Origin: Hemerocallis citrina
Taxonomy: Eukaryota; Streptophyta; Magnoliopsida; Asparagales; Asphodelaceae
Reading direction: 5' to 3'
DNA length: 64,000 nucleotides
Assembly: GCA_017893485.1 (NCBI GenBank)
Contig: CM030366.1
Coordinates: 53,648,568-53,712,567, forward strand
Each line of letters opens with the position of its first letter. Position 1 is the first letter of the stretch. A program made the translations under genes and the position numbers. This document shows positions 32,806 to 45,153 of the stretch, piece by piece. Below the pieces are notes generated by a model, which had not been told where the DNA came from, searched no databases, and worked only from the letters and a program-made list of their open reading frames with translations.

Positions 32806-34475
32806 AAAAGAAATGATCTCCTTTGTATGATGATTAGTAATGTTTGAATGTAGTGATTCTCGGTATGAATAATTGTAACACCCCGAATTCCAAATAAGAC
32901 CGAATTCGAGATTCTACAGGATCTTTACTTCACTTCGTACAATTTTACAAGGAAATTAAAACTTTTTAACAACATCAGAGTTCAAATACAACTTGGTTTA
33001 CACAGCGGAAGAATACAATGAAACACAACAATGAGAATGATATACAATTTATACATCTTTAACAAATAATAATTCAACAGCATCGAAATCAACTTTACTC
33101 CTTGAATATGTCCATTTTCTGCATAATAAACTGTGGGCGCATCAGTTGATAACAACCGACGAAATGTTATACACGGCTATCCTCTCTATGCCGGGAATAG
33201 TATAATGATCTCATTACTTTAGCAAAACACAAAAGATTGAATGAATAAATAAGTGTAGAATGTGACTACGCTAAACATGTAAGTGTATGTCATGCCTTAA
33301 TGCCTAATACACACAATTTATACTAGGATGACACTAATGCACACTTGTTCGGATTCTATGCATCCCATACTACATAGGTCCGAGGGCAAGCGCCTACGTA
33401 CTCTACAATAAAGGGCTCAATCTCTTGCCATGAGAACTACCTGGTAATAAAACAAGGTTTAGATCATTCCACAAATTTGAATCCCAGCCCCGAAGTCCAC
33501 CGCTGACTGTTATAACAGATCCCACATCGTGCGAATCATCCCGCAAGTGCCCCTCTAGCCTTGGTATACGCATATACATTGGAGTAGGGCAAAACAAAAA
33601 CTATCCGCCCGATTACTCAAGATCCCAGAGTCCATCGCTGACCCGTCCTCATAGTCCCGTATTTAAATATAAAAACCTGTCTCCCACAGAGCAATCTCAG
33701 TTCGCCGACTGGGTCTATAGTCCCGGTGAATCGCCGCAGCCAACCCACTGCCCGACTATATAGAGGCAACCCACTTACGTTTGTCCATGTTTACTACATC
33801 TTCACTTATGTGCCTAATTATTAAGTCAAGACATGAATAAATTTCCAAGCCTAGAATTAGTCTTACCTCCTACCGGTCTTAATCACAAATACCGAGATAG
33901 ATCCACAATCATATGTCAAAATTATATCTCAATTCTTTTCATTTCAACATTGCCGGTAACGAGGTCTTACTAACTCCAAATCTCAATCTTTCATGTGCAA
34001 GAATTCATGGGTATTCATACCCTTCAATAATCAATGTCTTAAACTTATTATATTCATGTCTCTAACTTATCCATAATTTGTTCTATGTCTCATTTAGCAT
34101 CATACATGAATCTCTTATCACATCAACAATAATGAATTCATCACTATAAATTTCAATAGCAATTTAAGCAATTCACATCAATTATTTCTTAAACCAAGTA
34201 AGAGTGCAATCTTTTCAAAAGAAATTACTTCACACACCATACTTTACTCTTTTTCAAAAATATAAATCTCACACTCTTCAATAATTAAATTTTAAGTCAA
34301 CTCAACTTCTATCTCAATTTCTCCTTTTTAACTTCTCAAATATACTTGAAAAATTCTACAACTATTTTTAACAGCTTCTATTTCATTTTATAATAATTGT
34401 AGAATTTTTCTTCAATTTTATTTCTCACAAATCCCTTCAAAAAAAACCATAAAAAAAAACGAAAAGATCCAAAAA

Positions 34476-34565
34476 GGTGGCATGCGGTTTCGAACCCAGG
34501 ACCTTTGGTTGCGATAGTACAGCGCCTAAAGTCCCACCTGCCGACCACTAGACTAAGTAGTCTTC
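34476..34565 (-). other. tRNA-like Pol III module 1 in the LTR
   Basis: The minus strand carries an A-box-like TTAGTCTAGTGGTCGGC (34557-34541) and a B-box GGGTTCGAAACC (34497-34486) at tRNA-like spacing. It does not fold as an intact tRNA by eye. It may be a SINE head or a relic tRNA. Confidence 0.5.
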
Positions 34566-34644
34566 GATGTCGAATAATCACACCGAAATCCTCAAGTATC
34601 GAACTCTGTGGTGTTCGGATTTAATTAAAAGAACCAAAAATGAA

Positions 34645-34720
34645 TGCGACTATTAAGTTTTGAACTCAAGATCTCTTTCAACAATGCTCTATATTGCACT
34701 GGCTAACCAGTAAGTCCAAG
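34645..34720 (-). other. tRNA-like Pol III module 2 in the LTR
   Basis: The minus strand has TGGTTAGCCAGTGCA (A-box-like, 34710-34696) and GAGTTCAAAAC (B-box, about 34668-34658). It has the same direction as module 1, about 150 bases away. Confidence 0.45.
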
Positions 34721-35610
34721 TATATTTTCTGTTCAAGAGTTATAATAATATGCTTTTATACGAATCTGAATTTAATTCTTTTAAACAAACTTGTTAATAA
34801 CAAATTTTCTATCTTTTGACTGAGATAAAAAAAATGCTAAACAGCAACTTAATTTAAGAAATATATTTAAAAATAATTTTCCTTTCTTTTTGCATACAAA
34901 TTTTCATCTTTCCCTAAACCTCGAAACTAAAATCATGTTTAGTAAAACTAGTTCATATACTCTATTATACTAGTTACAATTTGTGAATAAAACAAGCATG
35001 TCTCTTAATCAATCATGAATATCTCAAAGGATCTCATTCAAGCAAAAATTGTATTGTTATCAACCTATGTCGACATTAAAAGTTATCTTTTCTCCTTTCT
35101 TTTCTTTCTTAATCATCATGTCAAAATATGCCATTCTTTACCAAGTTCTAAAATAAAATCACACATTCAACAAAACATACAAATTTACAAACATTTTTAA
35201 GATGATTCATGTAATTAATTCTTTATTTGAACTCTCTTATTAAAATAGCATGGTAACAATTTGTTCACTAATTCTCCACATGATCATTACATATTATGCT
35301 AGCATGAGTTCTACTTATATCTCTTTCAAATTATACTACTCATTAAACTATTTAGCATGCAAACTTCTATTCTAGAAAGGAAAGAGATCACCCACCTTAA
35401 TTGGAGAATTAAAACTACTAAAGAAAATGACTCCTTCTAGTTCCTAGCTCCACAAGCACTTTCTTGCTCCTAGCAAAGCTTCCTCTCCTAGCAATGGCTT
35501 CTCCTCCTAGCAATTCCTCCAAGCAAAAGAACTCTCACTCTCTTTCTTTGCTTTCTTTCTTTTAATTTTGTTATTGTTTTTGGTGTGAAAAGAATGAGAA
35601 ATTGGGGTGC

Positions 35611-35620
35611 TATTTATAGG
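35611..35620 (-). promoter_or_regulatory. LTR TATA box (minus strand)
   Basis: CCTATAAATA on the minus strand, followed downstream by the transcribed-leader-like CT/AG-rich region 35580-35400. Confidence 0.55.
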
Positions 35621-36062
35621 ATTTTGGGAGGGTCTAATTTATAAAATTTCACACCTAATAAATTACTCTATTTAATTTCTCTACCCCTTCATATTTTTAA
35701 CTCCTAAAACTCCCACCCTTTCACATTTTCCAACTCTTCAAATACCAAACTCCCATCTTTCTCTCTCCCCACTGCACAAAACCGAAACCCCCCCCCCCCA
35801 CTCAACTTCCAAACTGTACAGCACATCTGTGCTGTACTCAAGTGTGCCCTCATCAAAAACCACTCCACCGTGGGCCCCCACTTGAGAATCGCCACGTCAA
35901 GGCACAAACAAGTGAACAACAACAGCATTGAAAGCTCTCAAACTCATCTCTGCTGTCACCATTCACCGTGGGCTCCCCACACTCCATTCATTTTTTTTCA
36001 ATTCACCATATGCCATCATGCAAAAAACATAGTTATACAAACAGCCATTCATTTATACCTTG

Positions 36063-36064
<2 letters not shown>

Positions 36065-36112
<48 letters not shown>
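36065..36112. repeat. (AC)n microsatellite
   Basis: An uninterrupted AC run of about 48 bases, continuing into ATATATA. The 124-codon ORF over it is spurious. Confidence 0.95.
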
Positions 36113-36121
<9 letters not shown>

Positions 36122-36288
36122 GGGAAAAAGGGATATGAGCAACTTGCTCATTTAGTAAATAAGCAATTGATGATGTGGCATGCATATGATTGGAAAATCC
36201 TTAAAAGGGTTAGTTGTCTAAGGTATCACATGCATGCCACATAATCACTTGCTCATTTACTAAATGAGCAAGTTGCTCATATCCCTTT

Positions 36289-36293
<5 letters not shown>
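36122..36293. mobile_element. MITE (172 bp) inserted in a TA repeat
   Basis: GGGAAAAAGGGATATGAGCA and its inverted partner at 36293 form arms of about 70 bp covering most of the element. It is flanked by TA on both sides within an (AT)n tract, compatible with a Tc1/mariner (Stowaway-like) insertion. Confidence 0.75.

Positions 36294-36366
<73 letters not shown>
36294..36366. repeat. (TA)n microsatellite
   Basis: A run of about 70 bases of alternating T and A to the right of the MITE. A shorter one (36112-36121) stands on its left, so the MITE probably split one tract. Confidence 0.95.
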
Positions 36367-36986
36367 TATTTGAAATTTACGTGCTATTACACACACTCTG
36401 AAATTTATTTTGAAAATAAATACACTCAAATATGTTCACCGAAAACACGTGCGTTGCACGTAAAATATTAAAATGCGAAAATCGACTTTATCGATGGAAA
36501 ATTATTAAATATAATCGAAAACAAAATAAGAAAAATAGATTTACTAATTTTATGCATTTCATGATGAAATCACTACACGTAGAACACACGTGCATTATAC
36601 GTACAAAATTATCTTAATCAAAAATAGGGGAAATGAATTTCCGTTTTATAAAATAGATTTGAAAAAATAAAATAAATAATTGAAACCTAGAAAATATCTC
36701 CCGTAGCGGTGGAAAATATGTAATTAATACGTGCATTGAAAATACGTAAAAAGCACGTAAAAATACAGAGATTGAAATATTGCATTTGAGTTGACACAAA
36801 TAAGATAAAAGCAATACTGGAAATGCATGAAGAATCGGAAATCAAGATACGTAGTGAAAACACGTTACAAAATATACGTGCGTAACACACAATAGCAAAA
36901 TTGTAATTTCCAATTTTGCGGGGTGTTACAATAATAATTTAAAATCAATTGGTTATTTAAGACTAATCATAATAAAATTGGGTTTA

Positions 36987-39900
36987 TGTCACACCCCGCT
37001 TCCCAAAAGAAAATACGGAATACGGATATGTGACTAAGACCAGCGAATGATTTTCATCATCCATAAGCTGTTCGGAATCTTTACAACATTTTACAAGAAT
37101 AATCAGAGTCGGAAGCAAAAGAATCAACCAAGCATGCATATTTGATCCAAAACACCAACCAGAATACTTGAAACTAAAAATATTATAATTTCAAATAATC
37201 CAGATATGAATAAATCAATATCCTGGGTCACATTGCCCAAATATAAATAAATCTAAGTAATCAAGTACAATTGTTCAAATAAGCAACAAGAAATAATAAT
37301 AGCAAAATTTCAGCACTAATATCTCATATCACCAACTCCTTCTGGTAGCTGATCATCCTGGTCTGCAATTAAATTAATTGCAGGAATAGGAAAAAGAAAA
37401 CAAACTCTCGCCAATGAAAGTTACGGGCTACTTGTAGTGCAGGATACAAGTATATGGGAAAAGTAAACAAATAGTATGGAATAGGCATGATAATAAATTA
37501 GAACAACTAATATAAATCATGAACAAGTGTAAGTAGCATGTATCAAGTGTCAATTGAGCAAGTACCATGTAAACAAGTAACAGGTATCAAGTATCATGTA
37601 AACATGTAGCAAGTGTCATGTATCAAGTATCATGTATCATGTAGTCAAGTATCAAGTATCATGTTCAAGTGTCATGGTCAAGTCTTGTATTATTACTATC
37701 TAGGTAGCACTTCATGCATCCCAGTTTTTACTACATGGTTGATTCATTCAAACAGTTTCGCTTTAGATTTCATAGTAGACCATAGAGAACAGTGTACTCA
37801 GGGACAAGTATCAAGTAATCGAGCTCCAAGCTCCAAGTATCATGTATCTGTATCGTGTATCACGTGTCAAGTTGTGTAAGTGGCAAGTAATCACGTGTCT
37901 TGCATGCAAGTGTCAAGTAATCATATGTCAAGTATCATGTATCAAGTCATCACGTAGGATCTGTGGATCCCATTCCGAGTACACGTTTCTGTATTATCCA
38001 CTATTAGATCTTTTCCTTTAAAACCCCGGCTTGGTTATTTATTATTATTATCAAACAGCATCTGCATGTACAAAACATGGCAAGAATAACATGGCATGAT
38101 CAAGTAACAAGTACGGGGTGAAGAATAAATATGTACAAGCGAAAGATAACACATCAAAGAGTGGAACAACGAGAATTCTAGTTCATGATAGCAAGACAGT
38201 ACAGCACTAAAATAGGGATTCCCGTTGCTACAAACATGCAAACCTGGATCCGTCAAAGAATCTGGAAAATAGACTCCCAGCCGAATCCAGTAAATATATA
38301 TAAGTCATATAGTATTTCACAAAAACATGAGTCAAAACTGATTTGATTCCAGAAAACATGTTCAGCCAGAAATCAGAAAATTGTATTCAAAGTCAGGAAA
38401 ACAGCATGAAAACTCACGAATTAAATCCACAAAAAATCTGGGATATTCCTCTATATGTATAGTTATAGAAAATCAAGTTTCATAATTTTTCAACAAAAAT
38501 AGAGTAGTCAAGTAAAATCAGAAAACATCAAGATGCAGTAGTTTTGTAAATTTGAAATCACAAACACTGCAGTCCGAAAACAGCAACATCTCACAAACCA
38601 TAAATCCAAATCCAAATCCGTCAACAAGATGATAAAACAGATACAATAGGCTAACTTTCATATTCATAAAGATTTTAGAGACAGCAAATATAATTAGGTC
38701 GAAAATCAGGTTCTTTACTGAACAGTATGAAAAATCTGCTAGTATAGTAATTGTTTGGAAACATAAAACAGTTTGTAAAACTCATCAAATAAATCCACAA
38801 AAATTCAGGGTTAATTCCAATCAAGTCTAGTTATACTGTGCAAATTATTGGATCAAAATAATACTTTTAACAACATGATAAAAATAGATTACTCTTCAAA
38901 ATTCATAGAAAACAAAATCTGGAAATCTTTCGACACCACTGTAGTAAAATAGATATAACTCACAACTCGTAAATTGAAACTAAGATCCGTCAAAAGAGTT
39001 TGAAAATAGACAGAATTCTCTACAGTTCATGTTCACAAAATATTTTCAAATACTGACCTTAATAGGGTCTAAAATACTGATCAAAACGGGAAAATTCAGC
39101 AAAACTGAAAATATCCTTCGTGCACAAAATCCACTAGTTCACATAGAATTCATCCAAAACACAACCAAACATAAAATATAGTGTACTAGATGTCCAAGCA
39201 ACATGGTATAGGGTATTTCACAAGTATACAACAAGTCTACCGTGAATAACATGAATGAGCATAAGATATCATATGAACAACATGCATATATACAACAAGA
39301 AGTGGTCAACCCTAGGTTATTTCATGTCATGTATGTCGTGAGGCAACTATGGTCGAATCAACACAATAGAGACAATATCAACAAGAGGATTCACACACAA
39401 ATTGTCTCTAGAACCCAACTACACTACAGGCGGTATTTAGTACTTGTATTACACAAAGAAAAGAATACAAGTTACTTGCCTTATAACCGACGACGAAAAT
39501 GGTGCAAAGCAAGAATAAAGAGAACGGATTCCCGAGCAACGAATATGATCGAACGAACATGAAATATCAAGAACACAAATGAGAACCAAACAATCCAAGA
39601 ACGAACGAACTCCCCAAAAGCACACGCACACCAGGACACAACAACAAAAGCAACAGCAAGACCAGCACACCACAACAGCAAGAACGAGACCGACCAACGG
39701 CGATGGAGATCGGTGCTAGGGTTTCGCTGCGGCAGTCGGAGGAGCACGGCGGAGATGGGAGGGGGGTCAGGCACTCTACATTCGGTGCAGACGACATCGA
39801 GGACGTCGAGAGAGGTGAGGGGGCGAGGAAGAGAGGATCGGGATTGGGTGCAGGCTGACGGCTGGGAGGTCGGGAGAGGGAGTCGGGATCGAGGAGGTGC

Positions 39901-40498
39901 AGGGGAGAGCTCGGGGGCTAGGGATTTGATGGGTTTCGGGATGACCGGCGCCAGGAGGGGTAGGGATATATATAGGGTGCAGGAGATTAAGGTTTTGGCC
40001 GATGGAGGTTGCGGGTATTAGGGAAACGGGTGCATGAGTTTCATGGAGGGTTCGGTGCACTAGGTGATGGGTATTGGGTATTTGGTAGGTAGTGCTAATA
40101 GGTATGGGTAGCTTAGTGGGTAGGTTATGGATTAATATAAATGGTTATGGTTTAAATGGGTATTAGAGCTAAATTATGAATTAGGTTCAAGCTCGAGGAT
40201 AAAGAGTAGGAAAAGAGAACAACAAGAGCACACAAAAAGAAAAAGAAATAGGACATGAACCAAAAATAAAATAGGGCAAAAACAACAATGGAGAACAAAG
40301 ACAATGGTCCGATCAAGAAATGAAACAAAAGATAGACAAGCAGATACAAGAAGACAAAACCAAAATACCGTGAATATATTGAAGATGAAAAAAAATCCAA
40401 TATATGGCCCAACTGATACCAACTGAATCAAATACAAGGAAAAAAAAAAAGAAGAAAGAAAACACTCAAAATACATAAAATGGAAAACAGATGTTACA
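36987..40498 (-). mobile_element. Solo LTR (3.5 kb), relative of the LARD LTRs
   Basis: It starts TGTCACACCCCGCTTCCC and ends ..GATGTTACA, with an exact 5 bp duplication GTTTA (36982-36986, 40499-40503). For most of its length (36987-39540) it is a diverged copy of 19520-22340 and 24793-31480, but the U3 side (40000-40498) is unrelated. The minus-strand TATA (TATATATA, 39967-39974) is followed by a GC-rich leader. Confidence 0.88.
37540..37960. repeat. Minisatellite of CAAGTATCATGTAT type
   Basis: Short units mixing CAAGTATCATGT, CAAGTGTCA and AAGTAACAGGT repeat irregularly, interrupted at 37690-37800. It corresponds in position to the arrays in the LARD LTRs but has drifted in sequence. Confidence 0.8.
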
Positions 40499-40583
40499 GT
40501 TTATTAGCGATAGTCAGTGATGTTTATGTGACTTTTAAATTTTGGGTCACTTTTAGAGATTTTAGAGGATTTATAGGAGAACT

Positions 40584-41203
40584 TGTTGAGTGAAAATGAT
40601 AAAATCGCAGCAAATCAGGGTCATACAATTCTAGCGCAAATCCTAAAGCTTCTACAGGCAGGTTAATAATAACATGCCTATTTAACAGGTCCGGACCTTC
40701 TTTGGGCTCACCTACAATGCATGGGCTGCTTTCAAGCCCATTAAAAGCAACTGGGCCCACTAGGAGTGATCCAGCCCATGAGGGCTGTAAGTCAAATCTA
40801 TTATTCCCAAACAAGAGTCTTATCTCTTAAGGGGAAGAATCAACAGATAATGGATTCAAATCAATCTCCTAACTATTTTTTAGGCCAATAAATACCCTTC
40901 CCCCTCCTCAGTCAAAATGTAATCTGTAATTTTTCTCTCAAAATCTTTTTCTCTCTCTGGTTCTGACTTGAGCGCCGGAGGGTCTGTCATCGGGGCCATC
41001 CCTGATATTTCAGACTTTTTGCAGGTACATCAATCGTATAAGCAACCGTCAAATTCAGATCAAGGTGTTCAATCAATGATCCAGATCCAATCTCAAGAAC
41101 TCTAACTACTTTTTTACGGCAACGATCAAATGTTAGATCTTTAATAGTTTCCTTCAAAATATAAACTTATTATCTGTTTGCTCCCACACCAAAATAAGCA
41201 GCA
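40584..41203 (+). repeat. Probable 5' LTR of Tat element 1
   Basis: It starts TGTTGAGTGAAAATG, has a TATA-like AATAAATACCC at 40888-40898, and ends AAGCAGCA just before the ATTTGCGCCGTC site. The layout parallels the LTR at 50884-51457 (TATA, a G-rich GGAGGGT(C/T).. segment, then primer site). With no second copy to compare, the start is an estimate. Confidence 0.5.
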
Positions 41204-41207
41204 ATAA

Positions 41208-41226
41208 ATTTGCGCCGTCTATGGAA
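41208..41226 (+). other. Primer-binding-site region of Tat element 1
   Basis: ATTTGCGCCGTCTATGG resembles the TGGCGCCGTCTGTGGG site seen next to the 5' LTR in many Tat elements. The element at 50884 has ATTTGCGCCGTCTGTG at the same place. Confidence 0.5.
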
Positions 41227-41264
41227 AATTACACAGATCTACATCAAAGATCAGACTTACCGTC

Positions 41265-43000
41265 ATGCCACCGAGGTTAAGAGGGAGAGCAGCGGCCTCA
41301 AGCCATCTAGCCAACCCTCTTCGTCAACCAGCTCCTCCTCAACTGCCAAATTTGCCCCAATATCCTTATCAAGCTCCTATTAATAGAGAGGCATCGGGGG
41401 GCTCCCGACAAAGCCATCATGAACAACGCCCTCTGCATGACCATATCTCAGTCCATAATCATTCAAGCGATTCAATGGTCTCGCGAGGTCCCCAGGGGTC
41501 AAGAGATCTCTACCAAATAATTAACGCCATACAACAAGAGACTGTTCTTCGGATCCACTTGGGTGAGAGGCGTACCCGGGCCGAGGCCTCCTGCTCAAAA
41601 TGTCAAGTGAACTGGAGAAGCAACTCTCCCCAAAGATCGAGATCGAAATACTCCTCCTCTCATAGGGGGTGCACTGCAGAAAGAAGTCAGACTCGTTAGA
41701 GTCGAAAGCATCTTAAGCGAAACAAAGAGCAAGAGACCCCAGTCTCTAGGGTCGAATTGGAGAACTTCAAGTATGACCTCCTCCAAGCTATCCGAGGCAC
41801 TCAAGATCAGGATCGACGCTCGTGGAGTAGCCACTCTACTCCTACAAGAGAAAAAGAATCTAGCGACTCAACTAGATCCAAGGGAAGGACGACCAAGTTT
41901 GTCGCCGCGTCCAAGAAGTAGAAGATCGCCTGGAACAGATTAAGAATGAAGGGAACCGCTCCAGTGGGCCTACTGCCCCATTCGACCTTCCTTTCAGCAA
42001 ATCCATTCTCGACGCACTCATTCCAAAGAACTTTAAAGCTTCTTAATTTGAATCATACGATGATGAATCTTACCCAGCTGACCACATTAATAGCTTTAAA
42101 ACTCTCATGATGATCTACAATGCCACCGATGCACTATGTCGAATGTTCCCACCAACTTTGAAAGGATCAGCAAGGGAATAATACTCTCACCTCACTACAG
42201 ATTCTATATTCTCCTTCGACTAGCTCGAGGAGCTCTTCATAGCACACTTCTTTACTAGCCGCAAGGCAGAAAAAACAAGTACTTCCCTGTTGGAATTGAA
42301 GCAAAGAGATAGAGAACCGCTGAAGGACTATGTCAAGCGCTTCAAAGCCGAAGCAAGGTCTATCTCCTCCCTAGATTCATCAATGGCGGCTACCGCCTTC
42401 TGCCACAATGTCACTCACAAAGACCTGAAAGCCTCCCTTGCAAAGAAGCCTCCTAAAGATTTCACTGAGATCCTGGAAATGAGCGACAGGTATATCAGAG
42501 TCGAGGAAGTTCTTTATCCTCAATGCAAGAACGATTCACCTTCCGGGAACAAATGGAAGAATGCAAGCGAGGAAGACCCAGGAAGTTTCAAAAAGATGAC
42601 GCATGTTCACGTCGTCCTCTTCCAGCACCACGCTTTGATAAGTTCATTCCCCTTAACGCAAGCATATCAGCCATTCTCATGGATGTTGCAAAGGACGGAA
42701 TAATCCACCCTCCCCCCAAGATGTCCACAGCTAGCAAGAGAAGAAACAGAAACAAGTGGTGCGCATTTTATAGAGACCATGGACACACTACCAACAGTTG
42801 TCGAGACCTCAAAGAAAAAATTAAAGTCCTAATTCTTCGGGGCTACCTCTCTCAATTTGTTCAGCAAAAAAACTACGCTGAAACCCTTCTGTCACGGGGG
42901 GCTGATAAGCATCAAGAGAGGCCCTCTGAATCGCAAGACTCAGAACACATGTTCATTCTCCACTTAATTCATGGAGGTCCGATGGGGGGAAGATTACAAC
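41265..43000 (+). pseudogene. gag of Tat element 1 (broken)
   Basis: The N-terminal MPPRLRGRAAA.. tail is followed by the retrotransposon gag core (SYPADHINSFKTLMMIYNAT.. through LKDYVKRFKAEARSISS, 42060-42500) and a zinc-knuckle-like CAFYRDHGHTTNSC at about 42759-42800. Three in-frame stops (near 42044, 42179 and 42224) and at least two frameshifts (before 42000 and near 42525) disable it. The central region missing from element 2 is present here. Confidence 0.8.
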
Positions 43001-43039
43001 TCCTCCCGCAAAGCATTTGTCAGGGAAGTCAACTCAGTA

Positions 43040-43520
43040 CATAACATCCCACCTGCCAAGAGCATCGGGGTTCCGATAGCTTTCTCCGACAACGACTTAG
43101 AATGTTTTCGAACACCTCATTGCGGCACATTGGTCATAAACCTTTGTATGGTGAATCAAGAGATACGTCGCATCCTAGTGGACAATGACAGCTCAATAAA
43201 TATTTTTTTTCATGAACACTTTCAACTTCCTCAAGCTCTCCCGATACCAACTCAAGCCGACCAGCTATGCACTCCATGGATTCTCCGGTGTCCTTGTTCA
43301 AATCAAAGAAATCGTCACACTCAATGTGACAACAGAAAAGCCTCCAACCACTCGAACGGAAACACTGGACTTTATGGTAGTCGACGTCAAAGCCGCGTAC
43401 AACTCAATATTCGACCGTCTCGGCTTAGCGACCTTCCATGCAGTTGCTTCTATCTTTCACATGAAAATGGAGTTCCTAACAACGGCAGATGTAGGCCAAG
43501 TTGTAGGGAGACAGTAGGAA
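43040..43520 (+). pseudogene. Aspartic protease region of Tat element 1
   Basis: IGVPIAFSDNDLE and ILVDNDSSINIFF show the Tat protease fold. The catalytic DNGSS reads DNDSS here. After a frameshift near 43235 it continues as LHGFSGVLVQIKEIVTLNV, then DFMVVDVKAAYNSIFDRLGL. Inactive. Confidence 0.75.
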
Positions 43521-43539
43521 ACATGATCAAGCTACACTG

Positions 43540-43975
43540 CCATAATGGGGGGCTCGGTCCTCTCCCTTGACACCATAGAGCTACCGCCACAAAGCAGTCA
43601 CAATAACTCCAAGCCTGTAAACAAGCTTAAAGTCACTACCAGAGAATCCTGCCAAGAACTTCCAAACCTTCCAAGTCATCTTCCATCAGGTCCAAACTCG
43701 TCATCATTAGAATATAGCAATATACTCGAACCCATCGCCCAAAGTCACTCCACTCATTCAACGGAAAGAAACAATCCTGCCTATACACATTGGTAAATCT
43801 GAATATCTCCCATTTTCTCTACAAAACAAGGGGAGCCTCGCTCTAAAACAGGTAAGTCCAGGCAAGGTCTATTAAGTTGTTCGCCTAACAGCTCATCAAC
43901 TTGAAGATCCAGAGGCAAGGAGATATCAGCAAGGACTTGGAAAGAGGAACACCTTATGAACTTCAACATGGGCAC
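43540..43975 (+). pseudogene. Deletion scar: pre-RT peptide joined to integrase tail
   Basis: MGGSVLSLDTIELPPQSS (43543 on) matches the start of the RT region of element 2 (53764). Shortly after, 43866-43960 matches the extreme C-terminus of integrase (LTAHQLEDPEA, then ARTWKEEHLMNF in another frame; compare 56995-57060). Reverse transcriptase, both RNase H domains and most of integrase, about 3 kb, are therefore missing. Confidence 0.75.
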
Positions 43976-43979
43976 TTAA

Positions 43980-45153
43980 AGCCCTCCTTCTATATATATT
44001 TTCAATATTTTCTAATAAAGGCCATCCACTAAAGCAACTGTTTAGTTTTATTTTTCAATAAAGACTAATTTCGCTGCCAGTCACTGTATGTAATAAAGGC
44101 CAACCATTAGAGCAGCCGCTTAGTTTTATTTTTCAACAAAATTTAGTATTAATTTTTGGAGCATTATTGTTCAACTCTACGGATGCATACAATGAGTTAA
44201 ATGTCAGGCTTACTCCTAAAAATGGTACCAAAACTCATTAGAAGCTCCTATAAGACGAGTTCGGAGACCATACTCATGGCTCAGAGTTTCTCTAGCAACT
44301 TGTAATGAAGCAAGTTCAGGGTTCAACTCACCATTCGATTTACTCGTGCAACTCGTTAAACACCTCAACAACAGGTTCGGAATCCATACCCATGGCTCGG
44401 AGTTGCTTTAGCGAGCTCCAATCAAGCACGTTGAGAGGTCAACTCACCATTCGATCTGCTCTTGCAACCTGTTAAACTCTCTTAACGACAAATTCAGAGT
44501 CCATACCTATGTCTCGGGGTTACTTTAGGAACCTCCAATCAAGCACATTTAGAGCTCAACTCGCCATTCGATCTGCTCCTATAGCCTGTTAAATTCCTAA
44601 ACTAACAAGTTTGAAATCCATTCCCATGGCTCAGAGTTGTTTTAGCATTCTGCAATCAAGTACATTCTGAGCTCAACTCTCCATTCGATCTAATCCTGAA
44701 ACTTGTTAAAATTCCCTTAAAATACAGGTCCGTAATTGTGGATCGCAATTGCCCCAGTGAACCTGCAAAGTAGCAAGTTTCAGAGTTCAACTCTCTACTC
44801 GAAGTAACTCTTACAATTTATTGGAGGACCCATACAACAAGTTCATAGTCCAAATTTTTCCAGAGTAGCTCCTCACTAGGTAAGGACAAAATGGCAAGTC
44901 CTGAGTCCAACTCTCCCCAAGAGCAGATCCTACGACTAGCCAATCCCCAAGACGACAAATCACAGGACAAGACACACGCAAGTAATAGATTTCTTATTTC
45001 ACAAACAACAAGTATCATTACAACTGCAGAATTACAATGAGTCTACGTTTCATACCTAAGCTTCGCTACAAAATTCTTGCAAACACTATACAACAAGTTG
45101 TCCTACAAGTCGTCCTTTCAGGTTACACCACAGAGGGATGTTCTGCCTAAGAG
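43980..45153 (+). repeat. Tat spacer: about 120 bp tandem units
   Basis: From 44200 to 44830, units contain CTCACCATTCGATCTGCTC..TG(C/A)AAC.TGTTAAA and ..GTTCGGAGTCCATACCCATGG in turn, about 115-125 bp each and degenerate. Element 2 has a related unit at 57177-57440. Confidence 0.65.

Larger units (their letters stand above)
32874..36930 (-). mobile_element. Solo LTR (4.06 kb) of a gypsy family
   Basis: The ends are TGTAACACCCCG and CGGGGTGTTACA, with an exact 5 bp duplication ATAAT (32869-32873, 36931-36935). The minus orientation is supported by a TATA box (CCTATAAATAG) at 35611-35620 read on the minus strand, followed by a CT-rich leader and an AAG|GTGGGTG donor-like site near 35398. It contains two tRNA-like modules, microsatellites and a MITE. 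Confidence 0.88.

Noticed and set aside
35870..36244. 124-codon ORF with a His-Thr run
   Set aside because: Created by the (AC)n microsatellite and the MITE.
36987..40498. Full LTR element rather than solo LTR
   Set aside because: No second LTR copy lies inside and the 5 bp duplication borders the single LTR exactly.
40524..40814. 96-codon minus-strand ORF next to the Tat LTR
   Set aside because: No domain, and it spans the likely start of the LTR.
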